A stretch of 64,000 nt of DNA from Rubritalea tangerina (lineage in GTDB: Bacteria > Verrucomicrobiota > Verrucomicrobiia > Verrucomicrobiales > Akkermansiaceae), in the NCBI RefSeq assembly GCF_042683245.1, contig NZ_JBHUJB010000089.1, positions 1 to 64,000 of the forward strand, given 5' to 3'. Below, piece after piece: positions 52,504-60,895 of this stretch (its first letter is position 1; each line of letters starts with the position of its first letter). The notes beneath the pieces were generated by a model. That model was not told the DNA's origin. It worked only from the letters and a program-made list of their open reading frames with translations, and ran no database searches. The translations under genes were made by a program, and so were the position numbers.

Positions 52504-52863
52504 TTCCTTGGTCCGCCGTTTCACCGACTGGATGAGCCCGTGGAGCATGGATGAAATTTTCTTATTTTCCTCGATGAGAGAGCAACTTGTTTCCTTATCT
52601 AAGAGTCCTGCTTTCTGGCTGATGTAGAACTGAGTACGCAGTTCATAGTTGGAGCCTTGTGCAATATTTAGAAATCGGATGAAGTCTCTTGGGGCGTCTC
52701 TGCCTTGACCCTCAGCGATATTTGATGGGACTGAGATACAAGATCGCGTCATTTGGTCAAGCAAAGTACGATTTTTAAATCCTTTCAGTGCTTCTATAGT
52801 GGCTACCGATTGCTGACATGACTTTTTCCAGACCTCTAGGTCTTCAAAACTGTGAAACGACAT
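52492..52863 (-). CDS. Four-helix-bundle protein of the 23S intervening-sequence (S23/IVP) family
   Basis: A 123-residue protein from the ATG at 52863. It shows the family pattern SFEDLEVWKKSCQQSV at the N-terminus, DQMTRSCISVPSNIAEG near 48-64, then FLNIAQGSNYELRTQ and a C-terminal helix. The family was first met inside 23S rRNA intervening sequences and forms pentameric helical bundles; the function is unknown. The frame further upstream to 52902 is made of the repeat and is not protein-like. It sits between hisS and aspS and is bracketed by inverted repeats. Confidence 0.88.
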   Translation of the reverse strand: MSFHSFEDLEVWKKSCQQSVATIEALKGFKNRTLLDQMTRSCISVPSNIAEGQGRDAPRDFIRFLNIAQGSNYELRTQFYISQKAGLLDKETSCSLIEENKKISSMLHGLIQSVKRRTKEHNT

Positions 52864-52873
52864 AGCTTTTATG

Positions 52874-52902
52874 CATAACACATAAAACCTAAAACATAAC
52901 AC
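52874..52902. repeat. Right arm of inverted repeat around the four-helix-bundle gene
   Basis: Contains TAAAACATAACAC (52890-52902), the exact reverse complement of 52475-52487, and extends to 52874 with three mismatches. It ends one base before the hisS stop codon. In RNA the two arms could pair and close a loop of about 370 bases holding the gene. Confidence 0.85.
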
Positions 52903-52903
52903 G

Positions 52904-54154
52904 TTAAAGAGCTGCGATTAGCTCTTCGACGTTTTCTTTTGTTTCTTCGGATCTCACTGCGAGGTTTTTGAGCTGGAGTTGTGGGAACTCGGAGCCGACG
53001 ATGACGGTGTGAGTGGCGCCGAGCTTTTCAGCGGTCTTGAATTGTTTGTTAAATTTCGCTTCGACCATGGAGTAGTCGACTTTGTGGCCCGCGTTACGGA
53101 GTGCGCTGATGACGCCGAGTGCGTTGAGGCGCTGATCTTCATCGGCAATGACGACATAGATGTCGCATGGCGCTTGGGTCTTGAGCCAGGCATCCATTTT
53201 GGCTTTCGCGTGTGGAGTTTCTTCGACGAAGTTACGGATGACGACGTCTCCCATGGCGAAGCCGGTGCAGGGAAGGTCGACGACTCCGTCGGAGAGGACC
53301 TTGAGAAGGTCGTCGTAGCGACCACCACCTGCGATGGCGCGCATGCTGTGGGATGTGTCGAAAATTTCGAACACGGTGCCAGTGTAGTAAGCGAGACCAC
53401 GGACGATGGTGAGGTCGAGCTTGAGGTACTTACCGAGGCCACGCGCTTCGAGGTTTTGCTGGATTTGCTGGAAGGACTCGGACGCATTGGCAGGATCTTC
53501 GATGAAGCCGCGGACTTCTTCCTCAGTGAGATTGTACTTCTGGAGGTTTTCAGCGAGGACTTCTGGCTTCATACGCTCGATCTTGTCGATGATACCGAGG
53601 AAGCCTGTGATATCCTCAATGCCTTTGTCTTCACAGTAGGTGAGCCAGGATTGTCGGTCGGAGGCGCGGATGACGAAATCCTTTTCGGTGAAACCGAGTT
53701 CGAGCATGGTGTCGATCGCAACAGCGATGAGCTCTGCATCAGCTGCTGGGTTGTTCTCGCCGATGATGTCGGCATTGAACTGGATAAATTCGCGGGTGCG
53801 GCCTTTTTGTTGGCGCTCGTAGCGGAAGCAGGGGCCAATCTCGAACCACTTCATCGGCTTCGGGTAGTTGCGCTGGTTACCAGAAACGATACGCGCAAGC
53901 GACGCTGTGAGTTCTGGGCGCATGGTGACATCGCGGCCACCTTGGTCTTCAAAGCGGAAAAGCTGTGTGTTGAGCTCGTCGCCAGTTTTTTTCTGGTAGA
54001 GGGCAGTTTCCTCTAGGATGGGAGCTTCGTATTCAAGGAAGCCATAGCGATGTGCTACTTTGCGCCAGGTCGTAAAAAGGTAATTACGAATTGCACAGTC
54101 ATTGGGAGCAAAGTCACGGAATCCAGGAAGTGAGTTGAAGCGCTTGTCGGCCAT
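52904..54154 (-). CDS. hisS: Histidyl-tRNA synthetase
   Basis: A 416-residue class II synthetase. Motif 1 region LPGFRDFAP at the start, motif 2 FRYERQQKGRTREF near 115, the His-specific GLAYYTGTVFEIF near 255, and motif 3 GGGRYDDLL near 280 are all present, followed by an anticodon-binding domain. The start at 54154 (MADKRFNSLPGF) is preferred over an in-frame ATG 42 bases upstream. It precedes the IVP-type gene and aspS on the same strand. Confidence 0.96.
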   Translation of the reverse strand: MADKRFNSLPGFRDFAPNDCAIRNYLFTTWRKVAHRYGFLEYEAPILEETALYQKKTGDELNTQLFRFEDQGGRDVTMRPELTASLARIVSGNQRNYPKPMKWFEIGPCFRYERQQKGRTREFIQFNADIIGENNPAADAELIAVAIDTMLELGFTEKDFVIRASDRQSWLTYCEDKGIEDITGFLGIIDKIERMKPEVLAENLQKYNLTEEEVRGFIEDPANASESFQQIQQNLEARGLGKYLKLDLTIVRGLAYYTGTVFEIFDTSHSMRAIAGGGRYDDLLKVLSDGVVDLPCTGFAMGDVVIRNFVEETPHAKAKMDAWLKTQAPCDIYVVIADEDQRLNALGVISALRNAGHKVDYSMVEAKFNKQFKTAEKLGATHTVIVGSEFPQLQLKNLAVRSEETKENVEELIAAL

Positions 54155-54333
54155 GCGCGTGTGGTTGCATGATCTATCGAGATTTTCAAGGTTCAACTGT
54201 CGCGATCCACGCTGACTCTGTGGATTCTTGAAGGTGGTGAGAATCTGTTGGGGAGGATTCCCCTCTAATTGATGTTGCGTGATGCTGATATTTTAGGCAA
54301 GTTAAGCATTAGAGCAGCAGATTAGACGCACCC

Positions 54334-56178
54334 ATGGCAAGTTACACAGAAGACGATATCAAGAGTTTGGATTGGAAGGAGCACATTCGCCTCCGACCTG
54401 GGATGTACATCGGGAAGTTAGCTGACGGGTCGAATCCTGAGGATGGTATTTATATTCTCCTCAAGGAGGTGATGGACAACTCGATTGATGAGTTTGTGAT
54501 GGGGCACGGCACGGAGATTCACGTGAACATTGATGAGGAAGGTCGTGTCGAAGTACGTGATTATGGTCGTGGGATACCCCTGGGCAAGCTGATGGATTGT
54601 GCGGCGAAGATCAACACGGGTGCGAAGTATGATTCGGAAGCATTCAAGAAGTCCGTGGGCTTGAACGGGGTAGGTATCAAGGCGGTGAACGCCTTGTCGA
54701 TTTTCTTTGAGATACAAGCCTGGCGTGATGGTCAGACCAAGGCTATTGAGTTTAGCCGTGGTGAAGTGGTGCAGGAGATGAAGCGTTCCCGCAAGGACGA
54801 GGCACCGAATGGGACACGGATCTGCTTTGATATTGATAGAGAGATTTTCCCGAAGAAGACAAAGTACCGAGAGCAATATGTGGAGAAGATGTGTCGTTAT
54901 TACGCCTATCTGAACCCAGGCTTGAGTGTCATCTACAATGGGAAGAAATTTAAATCGAAGTACGGGGTATTAGACCTTCTTAGGGAGGAGATGGATGAAG
55001 AGGCGATATATGAGCCAATCATGTTGAGTGGGAAGGATTTAGATATTTGTTTCACTCACACGGCGAGCAGTGCTGAGGACTATTACACCTTTGTCAACGG
55101 TCAGCACACGACTCAGGGTGGGACACATTTGGCGGCTTTTCGTGAAGCCGTGGTGAAAGTCCTAAGGGACTTTTTTAAGAAGCAATATGACCCATCGGAT
55201 ATTCGAGCTGGGATAGAGGCTGCCATTTCAATCAGGGTGGAGGAACCAGTATTTGAGTCTCAGACGAAGACGAAGTTAGGATCCACCACGGTGTCACCGG
55301 ATGGGGAGACCGTTCGTACATTTGTGCTCAATTTCTTGAAAGAGCATCTCGACAACTACCTGCATAAGCATACAGCCGTGGCTGAAGCTTTGCAGAAGCG
55401 TATCTTGCTCTCAGAAAAGGAACGCAAAGAGCTATCTGGGGTGAAGAAGTTAGCACGGGAGCGTGCACGGAAAGCGAAGGTACATAATAAGAAGTTGCGC
55501 GATTGTCGGGCGCACCTCGACACTAAACACAAGCGTCGAGAGGAAACGACGATCTTTCTCACTGAGGGTGACTCTGCATCAGGATCGATTACGAAGTGTC
55601 GTGACGTTGAGACTCAGGCAGTCTTTTCCTTACGAGGCAAGCCATTGAATAGCTTTGGTTTGACTAAGAAGATTGTGTACGAGAACGAGGAGTTCAACTT
55701 ATTACAGCACGCTCTGAACATTGAAGACGGCCTCGAGGGCTTGCGATATAACAAGATTGTGGTTGCGACGGATGCCGATGTAGACGGTATGCACATTCGC
55801 CTTTTGTTACTGACATTTTTCCTACAGTTCTTCCCTGAAGTCGTTAGAGAGGGACACGTGCATATTCTTCAGACGCCATTGTTCCGAGTTAGAAATAAGA
55901 AGCACACATTTTATTGCTACGATGACGAGGAGCGTGAAGAAGCTCTCAAAAAGTGTGGTAAGACCGCTGAGATTACGCGATTCAAAGGTTTGGGTGAGAT
56001 TTCACCAGACGAGTTTGCATTCATGATTGGGGATGACATGCGTCTCGATCCAGTGACCATGGAGGAAGGTAAGACACTCAAAGAGATGTTAGCCTTTTAC
56101 ATGGGCAAGAATACGCCTGACCGACAGCTCTACATCATCGATAACCTTCGTGAGGAGGTTGTGCGTGACGAGGTTTAA
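54334..56178 (+). CDS. parE: DNA topoisomerase IV / gyrase-type subunit B
   Basis: A 614-residue type IIA topoisomerase ATPase subunit. GHKL ATPase motifs: EVMDNSIDEF near 46, DYGRGIPLGK near 75, GLNGVGIKAVNALS near 108. The transducer QTKTKLG follows, then TOPRIM EGDSASG near 413 and DADVDGMHIR near 481. Length and the lack of a long insertion in the TOPRIM region suit ParE of the Bacteroidetes/Verrucomicrobia type better than GyrB. No parC or gyrA partner is in the window, so the subtype is likely, not certain. Confidence 0.85.
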   Translation: MASYTEDDIKSLDWKEHIRLRPGMYIGKLADGSNPEDGIYILLKEVMDNSIDEFVMGHGTEIHVNIDEEGRVEVRDYGRGIPLGKLMDCAAKINTGAKYDSEAFKKSVGLNGVGIKAVNALSIFFEIQAWRDGQTKAIEFSRGEVVQEMKRSRKDEAPNGTRICFDIDREIFPKKTKYREQYVEKMCRYYAYLNPGLSVIYNGKKFKSKYGVLDLLREEMDEEAIYEPIMLSGKDLDICFTHTASSAEDYYTFVNGQHTTQGGTHLAAFREAVVKVLRDFFKKQYDPSDIRAGIEAAISIRVEEPVFESQTKTKLGSTTVSPDGETVRTFVLNFLKEHLDNYLHKHTAVAEALQKRILLSEKERKELSGVKKLARERARKAKVHNKKLRDCRAHLDTKHKRREETTIFLTEGDSASGSITKCRDVETQAVFSLRGKPLNSFGLTKKIVYENEEFNLLQHALNIEDGLEGLRYNKIVVATDADVDGMHIRLLLLTFFLQFFPEVVREGHVHILQTPLFRVRNKKHTFYCYDDEEREEALKKCGKTAEITRFKGLGEISPDEFAFMIGDDMRLDPVTMEEGKTLKEMLAFYMGKNTPDRQLYIIDNLREEVVRDEV

Positions 56179-56192
56179 AATTTAATGCGGAA

Positions 56193-56804
56193 GTGATGCA
56201 TGAGTTGATTAGAGAGATGCGAGCGTTGTCTCAATCGGCTTTGCAGTACACGAAGGATCCATATGATAGGGAGCGATTCGAGAGGCTCATAGAGATCTCA
56301 AATGCACTCTATGCGGAATTGAGCGATGTGGATCTAGCGGGGGTTGAAAAGTTTTTCTTTCCTGAGACTGGCTATGCAACGCCTAAGGTTGATTTGCGGG
56401 CTTGTATTTTCAGAGGTGAAGAAGTTCTTCTAGTCAGAGAGCGATCTGATGGGCTCTGGACTCTGCCGGGGGGATGGGCGGATCAGAATGAATCACCCCG
56501 TGAGGGGGTATTACGTGAGGTGAAGGAGGAGTCTGGTTTTGATGTTGAAATTCAGTCGCTATATGCAGTGCGAGACCGGGATAGGCATGCTTATGAGCCG
56601 AAGTATCCGGTGAGTATTTATAAGATGTTTTTTACTGGGGTAGTGGTTGGAGGTGTGGCTGAGCTGAACAAGGAGGTTTCTGAGATTGGGTTCTTTGGTA
56701 TCGATGCACTACCTGAGTTATCCGAGGATAGGGTATTAGCCCGCGATATTATAGATGGCTATGTTTATTTTAAGAATGAAGGTAAAGCCACGCTTATTGA
56801 CTAG
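56193..56804 (+). CDS. NUDIX hydrolase with N-terminal NUDIX-associated domain
   Basis: A 203-residue protein. The NUDIX box is complete: a Gly in GGWADQNESPREGV, then LREVKEESGF near 110. The N-terminal 60 residues (ALSQSALQYTKDPYDRERFE) match the Nudix_N helical domain seen in ADP-ribose/nucleoside-diphosphate hydrolases. It follows the parE-type gene by 14 bases. The substrate cannot be named. Confidence 0.88.
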   Translation: MMHELIREMRALSQSALQYTKDPYDRERFERLIEISNALYAELSDVDLAGVEKFFFPETGYATPKVDLRACIFRGEEVLLVRERSDGLWTLPGGWADQNESPREGVLREVKEESGFDVEIQSLYAVRDRDRHAYEPKYPVSIYKMFFTGVVVGGVAELNKEVSEIGFFGIDALPELSEDRVLARDIIDGYVYFKNEGKATLID

Positions 56805-56907
56805 AGGGGGCCTATGGATGTCAGCGAGGGGGGGATAAATCTGTATTTCGGGAGAAGGGAGATAAGAAGGGTCTTGACCCCCAGCTGTGGGTGCTAGAAT
56901 ACGCGGC

Positions 56908-57489
56908 ATGGCTGAGGTTCCATCAACATTCACTTTGCAGGCAGGAGACAAAGCTCCTGAGTTTACGTTACCCAATCCAGCAGGTGAGGAGTATTCATTA
57001 GGGGACCTTCTAGGAAAGAAGGGAACTATGGTGATGTTTGTTTGCAACCATTGTCCTTTTGTAGTGCATTTGGCGAAGCAGGTTGGGGAGATGGCTGCAG
57101 AGATGGAGGCATGGGGGGTCAATACGGTGGCGATTAGCTCTAACGATATTGAAAAGTACCCTCAGGATAGTCCTGAGAAAATGGTGAAGTTTGCGCAAGA
57201 GTACGGCTGGAACTTTCCATATTTGTATGATGAAAGCCAGGAGGTTGCTAAGTCGTACCATGCCGCCTGTACGCCTGACTTCTTCCTATTGGATAAGGAT
57301 GGTTGTTTATTTTATGCTGGGCAATTTGATGATTCTCGGCCGAAGAATGATCTCGCGATTGATGGGCGTGATTTGAAGATTGCCATTCGACAACTGATAG
57401 AAGGTGGGAGCCCGATTTTGGAGACGAAGCCAGCGACGGGTTGTAACATCAAGTGGAAGCCTGGCAATGAGCCAGCCTACTTTGGCTAG
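56908..57489 (+). CDS. Thioredoxin-fold protein (AhpC/TSA family)
   Basis: A 193-residue thioredoxin-like protein. It has the CxxC active site in VCNHCPFVVHLA near 48, FTLPNPAGEEYSLGDLLGKKG before it, and cis-Pro in ACTPDFFLLD near 122. This is a widespread group (TlpA/ResA- or AhpC/TSA-like) of thiol oxidoreductases. The ATG at 56908 is preferred over an in-frame ATG at 56887 because it gives the family start. There is no signal peptide, so a cytoplasmic location is likely. Confidence 0.85.
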   Translation: MAEVPSTFTLQAGDKAPEFTLPNPAGEEYSLGDLLGKKGTMVMFVCNHCPFVVHLAKQVGEMAAEMEAWGVNTVAISSNDIEKYPQDSPEKMVKFAQEYGWNFPYLYDESQEVAKSYHAACTPDFFLLDKDGCLFYAGQFDDSRPKNDLAIDGRDLKIAIRQLIEGGSPILETKPATGCNIKWKPGNEPAYFG

Positions 57490-57615
57490 AGTCGTGACAC
57501 AATAATGATCACTATTTGATCATTTCGGCTGATATCTATCACTTTTTTATAAATTTGATTGTCGGCGGCTAGTGGGTTTCCTAGTTTGCCGACTCACATT
57601 ATCTACAACACACTC

Positions 57616-59607
57616 ATGAATGTATTAGCAGCAGTAAGAAGTCTAGCTGGCATCGATATGGCAATACTCGGATCGTTTTTCGTTCTGGCGCTTGGTATCG
57701 GTGTTTTTGTATCTAGACAAGCAGGCAAGTCCTCGGGGGAGTTCTTCCTCTCAGGCAAGAGTATGCCGTGGTGGTTACTTGGTTTTTCGATGGTAGCGAC
57801 TACTTTCTCTACCGACACTCCTAACTTTGTGACTAACATTGTTCGTGTGAACGGGGTCTGGTCTAACTGGATGTGGTGGGCCTTTGTTTTGACTGGGATG
57901 CTGACAGTTTTCCTTTATGCGAAGCTCTGGCGTCGCAGTAATGTGATGACGGATGTTGAGTACTATGAAATGCGGTATTCTGGTAAGGAAGCTGCCTTTT
58001 TGAGGGGGTTTCGAGCATTATATTTGGGTGTGATTTTCAATATCACAGTGATGGCAGGTGTGTCATTGGCAGCCATCAAGATTGGTGGAGTTATGTTGGG
58101 GTGGTCTCCGCTCCAATCAGTGGCTCTCGCTATGACAGTCACCGTAGTATTCTCTTCGATGGGAGGTTTCAAGGGGGTGATCTTAACTGATTTCTGTCTC
58201 TTCATCATGGCGATGGTAGGGGCATTTGCAGCAGCTTATTTTGCCATTCACAATCCAGACATGGAGAAGGCAGGAGTTCAGAGTGTAGGAGATCTCTTCA
58301 GCCATGAAGCTGTGAGAGACAAGCTCAGTTTAGTGCCTCAATCTTTTGATATGAGCAATGCGGATGTACGCAATGCTGTTATGGGTCTCTTCATTTTGCC
58401 GTTGGCAGTGCAGTGGTGGGCAGCATGGTATCCTGGTGCAGAGCCAGGTGGTGGCGGTTATTTGGCCCAGCGTATGCTTGCTGCTAAAAATGAGAAGCAT
58501 GCTGTTGGCGCGACATTATTCTTCCAGGTTGCTCATTACGCAGCTCGTCCATGGCCATGGATCATTGTGGCACTAGCCTCTATGGTCGTATTCCCCATGG
58601 GGACGATCAAGGAGCGTGAGGCTGCAGCAGATCAATTAGCCTCGCCGGAGGTTGTTGCTATTGTTGAGCAAATCCAAACTAACCCAGAGGCTGTGTCTGA
58701 GGAGGATAAGGCTTTGGTAGAGGATCTCACTTTCACCTCTAAGGGTTTGGCATCACTTCGTGCGGGCTTCGATGAAAAGACTGTGCCGAATGACAAGTTG
58801 GACCACGACTTAGCCTATTCTGCGATGCTCAATTACCTACCAGCTGGTTGGTTTGGTTTGGTGCTAACCTCTTTGATTGCAGCCTATATGTCGACGATTT
58901 CGACGCACTTGAACTGGGGTTCATCCTACGTAGTGAATGATTTCTGGAAGCGTTTCATCAACAAGGACGCATCAGAGAAGGAACTGGTACGAGTCGGTCG
59001 TGTATCGACAGTGGTGATGATGCTTTTGACTGCATTATTTGCGCTACAACTACAGAGTGCGTTGCAGGTATTTGGTATCATTATCAACATTGGTGCGGGA
59101 ACAGGCTTATTGTTCATCCTCCGATGGTTCTGGTGGAGAATCAACGCTTGGAGTGAGATCACAGCGATGATTGTTTCATTTGTATGTGCGGTTACCATTG
59201 AGATTGGTAAGGCTCAAGCTGGCTGGCAATTTGAGGGGTGGGAGGCAACACTCTGGATTGTTGGAATCACAACTCCAGCATGGATCATTGTTACTTTGGC
59301 AACTAAGCCGACTGAAACTTCAGTATTACGCAGTTTTGTAGCTAGAGTGAATCCAGGTGGATTAGGCTGGCGCAAAGTGATTCGTGAAGCTGAGGAGGCA
59401 GGTGAGCCAATTCAAGCTGACCATGAGCCAGTGAAGATTGGGCTTGGTATCATCAACATGATCTTAGGCTGTATTCTCGTATACGGAGTCCTATTAGGGG
59501 TAGGTATGGTACTTTATGGACAAAGTGGAGCTGGATACACAACGATTGCTGTTGGTGTTCTTGCTGGACTGGGGATTGTAGGTACTTGGAAGAAATCCAT
59601 GACCTAA
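57616..59607 (+). CDS. Sodium:solute symporter (SSS family)
   Basis: A 663-residue membrane transporter with about 14 hydrophobic segments. SSS features: FLSGKSMPWWLLGFSMVAT near 37, TFSTDTPNFVTN, and AYMSTISTHLNWGSSYVVND near 425-445, plus two extra helices at the C-terminus. Transport is Na+-coupled; the solute is not readable (a sugar or polyol is common for this branch). The ATG at 57616 is preferred over an upstream in-frame start at 57559. Confidence 0.88.
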   Translation: MNVLAAVRSLAGIDMAILGSFFVLALGIGVFVSRQAGKSSGEFFLSGKSMPWWLLGFSMVATTFSTDTPNFVTNIVRVNGVWSNWMWWAFVLTGMLTVFLYAKLWRRSNVMTDVEYYEMRYSGKEAAFLRGFRALYLGVIFNITVMAGVSLAAIKIGGVMLGWSPLQSVALAMTVTVVFSSMGGFKGVILTDFCLFIMAMVGAFAAAYFAIHNPDMEKAGVQSVGDLFSHEAVRDKLSLVPQSFDMSNADVRNAVMGLFILPLAVQWWAAWYPGAEPGGGGYLAQRMLAAKNEKHAVGATLFFQVAHYAARPWPWIIVALASMVVFPMGTIKEREAAADQLASPEVVAIVEQIQTNPEAVSEEDKALVEDLTFTSKGLASLRAGFDEKTVPNDKLDHDLAYSAMLNYLPAGWFGLVLTSLIAAYMSTISTHLNWGSSYVVNDFWKRFINKDASEKELVRVGRVSTVVMMLLTALFALQLQSALQVFGIIINIGAGTGLLFILRWFWWRINAWSEITAMIVSFVCAVTIEIGKAQAGWQFEGWEATLWIVGITTPAWIIVTLATKPTETSVLRSFVARVNPGGLGWRKVIREAEEAGEPIQADHEPVKIGLGIINMILGCILVYGVLLGVGMVLYGQSGAGYTTIAVGVLAGLGIVGTWKKSMT

Positions 59608-59629
59608 ACTTCAGGTAAGTATTTAAGCG

Positions 59630-59667
59630 AAAGCCCTGAGCTGCAGATGCGGCTCAGGGCTTTTTTT
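59630..59667 (+). terminator. Rho-independent terminator of the symporter gene
   Basis: AGCCCTGAGC (59632-59641) pairs perfectly with GCTCAGGGCT (59652-59661), followed by seven T, 22 bases after the stop codon. Confidence 0.9.
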
Positions 59668-59692
59668 GTTTTAGGGATGTGAGTGGGATGTT

Positions 59693-60832
59693 TTAGCTGA
59701 GTGGGTGGGATTTGAAGGATTGAATGAAGTTGGAGAAGTAGTGGTGTCCTGCTTCGAGGTCGGAGATTTTGATGTATTCGTCTTTGGTATGAGCTTGGTT
59801 GATCGAGCCTGGGCCGAGGCAGATTGAGGGGATGCCAGCATTGGAGAGGTGGGCAGCATCTGAAAACCAGGGGGCTCCAACGAGTTTAGATTGAGGGTTG
59901 GCTTTGAGGAGTTGTTGGATGATTGGGTCATGAGTGGCTGTTTCCATGGGAGGGTTTTCATGGGCTGAGACCACTTCTAGAGGGAGGTTTTGTTCCTTGA
60001 TGAAATCTCGGACGAGAGCCTCGGCACCACCTTCTGCGTAGAGTGAAGGGGTGGAGCGGATGTCAATTTCGGCTTCGGCATAATCTGGGACAATATTTGG
60101 GCGAGTTCCGCCTTTGATGGTGCCGACATTGAATGATGAATGCCCGAGAACTGAGTGGGTGAAAGTAGCGAGTCGATTAGTGAGTTTGCGGTTCATATGG
60201 TCAAGTGAGCGGGCGAGGCTCATGATAGCATTTGATCCACGTTCTGGTTGTGAAGCATGCGCTGCTAGACCACTGGCTGCGAGTGTCATCCACAGTGAAC
60301 CTTTTGTGGTGTAGACGATGTCCAAGGAAGTGGGTTCACCGGCGATTCCGAAGATGTATTCTTCGGCGTGCCATTCTGCGAAGTGTTTGGAGCCGTGCTG
60401 CGATGACTCTTCGGCCATGAAGGAGACGAAATCGATGGCAATTGGGAGTTCTGCTAGTAGATCTTTATTTTCGATGAGTGCGGAAAGCATGGCAGCCATG
60501 GGGCCTTTAGTATCGGAGGCACCACGGCCTAGCACGCATCCATCTTTGATTTCGCCACAGAAAGGATCGAAGATCATTCCACTGACGCCAACTGTATCGC
60601 TGTGGGGGCCGAGAAAGATTCTCGGTCGATCGTTGGGGCCAGGGCAGCGAGCAATGAGGTTGGGTCTACCCGGGAAAACTTCTTCGAGTGTGACGTCGAA
60701 GCCGTGTGAGCTGAGTAAGTCTGCGAGGAATTCCGAAATGGCATTTTCGCCGACTTTGTCGGTGCCAGGATCGTTATCAGGATTGACGCTCGGGATGCGA
60801 ATTAGAGATTGGAGGAGCTCGACGGTATTCAT
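59693..60832 (-). CDS. M20-family metallopeptidase/deacylase (ArgE/DapE type)
   Basis: A 379-residue zinc hydrolase. Metal ligands by pattern are His in GPHSDTVG near 78, Asp in GRGASDTKGPMA near 108, and the Glu pair in MAEESSQHG near 143. A dimerisation domain lies in the middle and a last His in GSINQAHTKDE near 350. Substrates in the family are N-acyl amino acids such as acetylornithine or succinyl-diaminopimelate; which one applies cannot be told. Confidence 0.9.
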   Translation of the reverse strand: MNTVELLQSLIRIPSVNPDNDPGTDKVGENAISEFLADLLSSHGFDVTLEEVFPGRPNLIARCPGPNDRPRIFLGPHSDTVGVSGMIFDPFCGEIKDGCVLGRGASDTKGPMAAMLSALIENKDLLAELPIAIDFVSFMAEESSQHGSKHFAEWHAEEYIFGIAGEPTSLDIVYTTKGSLWMTLAASGLAAHASQPERGSNAIMSLARSLDHMNRKLTNRLATFTHSVLGHSSFNVGTIKGGTRPNIVPDYAEAEIDIRSTPSLYAEGGAEALVRDFIKEQNLPLEVVSAHENPPMETATHDPIIQQLLKANPQSKLVGAPWFSDAAHLSNAGIPSICLGPGSINQAHTKDEYIKISDLEAGHHYFSNFIQSFKSHPLS

Positions 60833-60895
60833 TCTGCTAGAGCTATAGTAATAATTGGGAGTGGCATCAAGAGTGTGGGCTATAAATTCTCGATA

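Noticed and set aside
52979..54016. A 345-codon open frame antisense to hisS
   Set aside because: Pure shadow of hisS codon bias; no family pattern.
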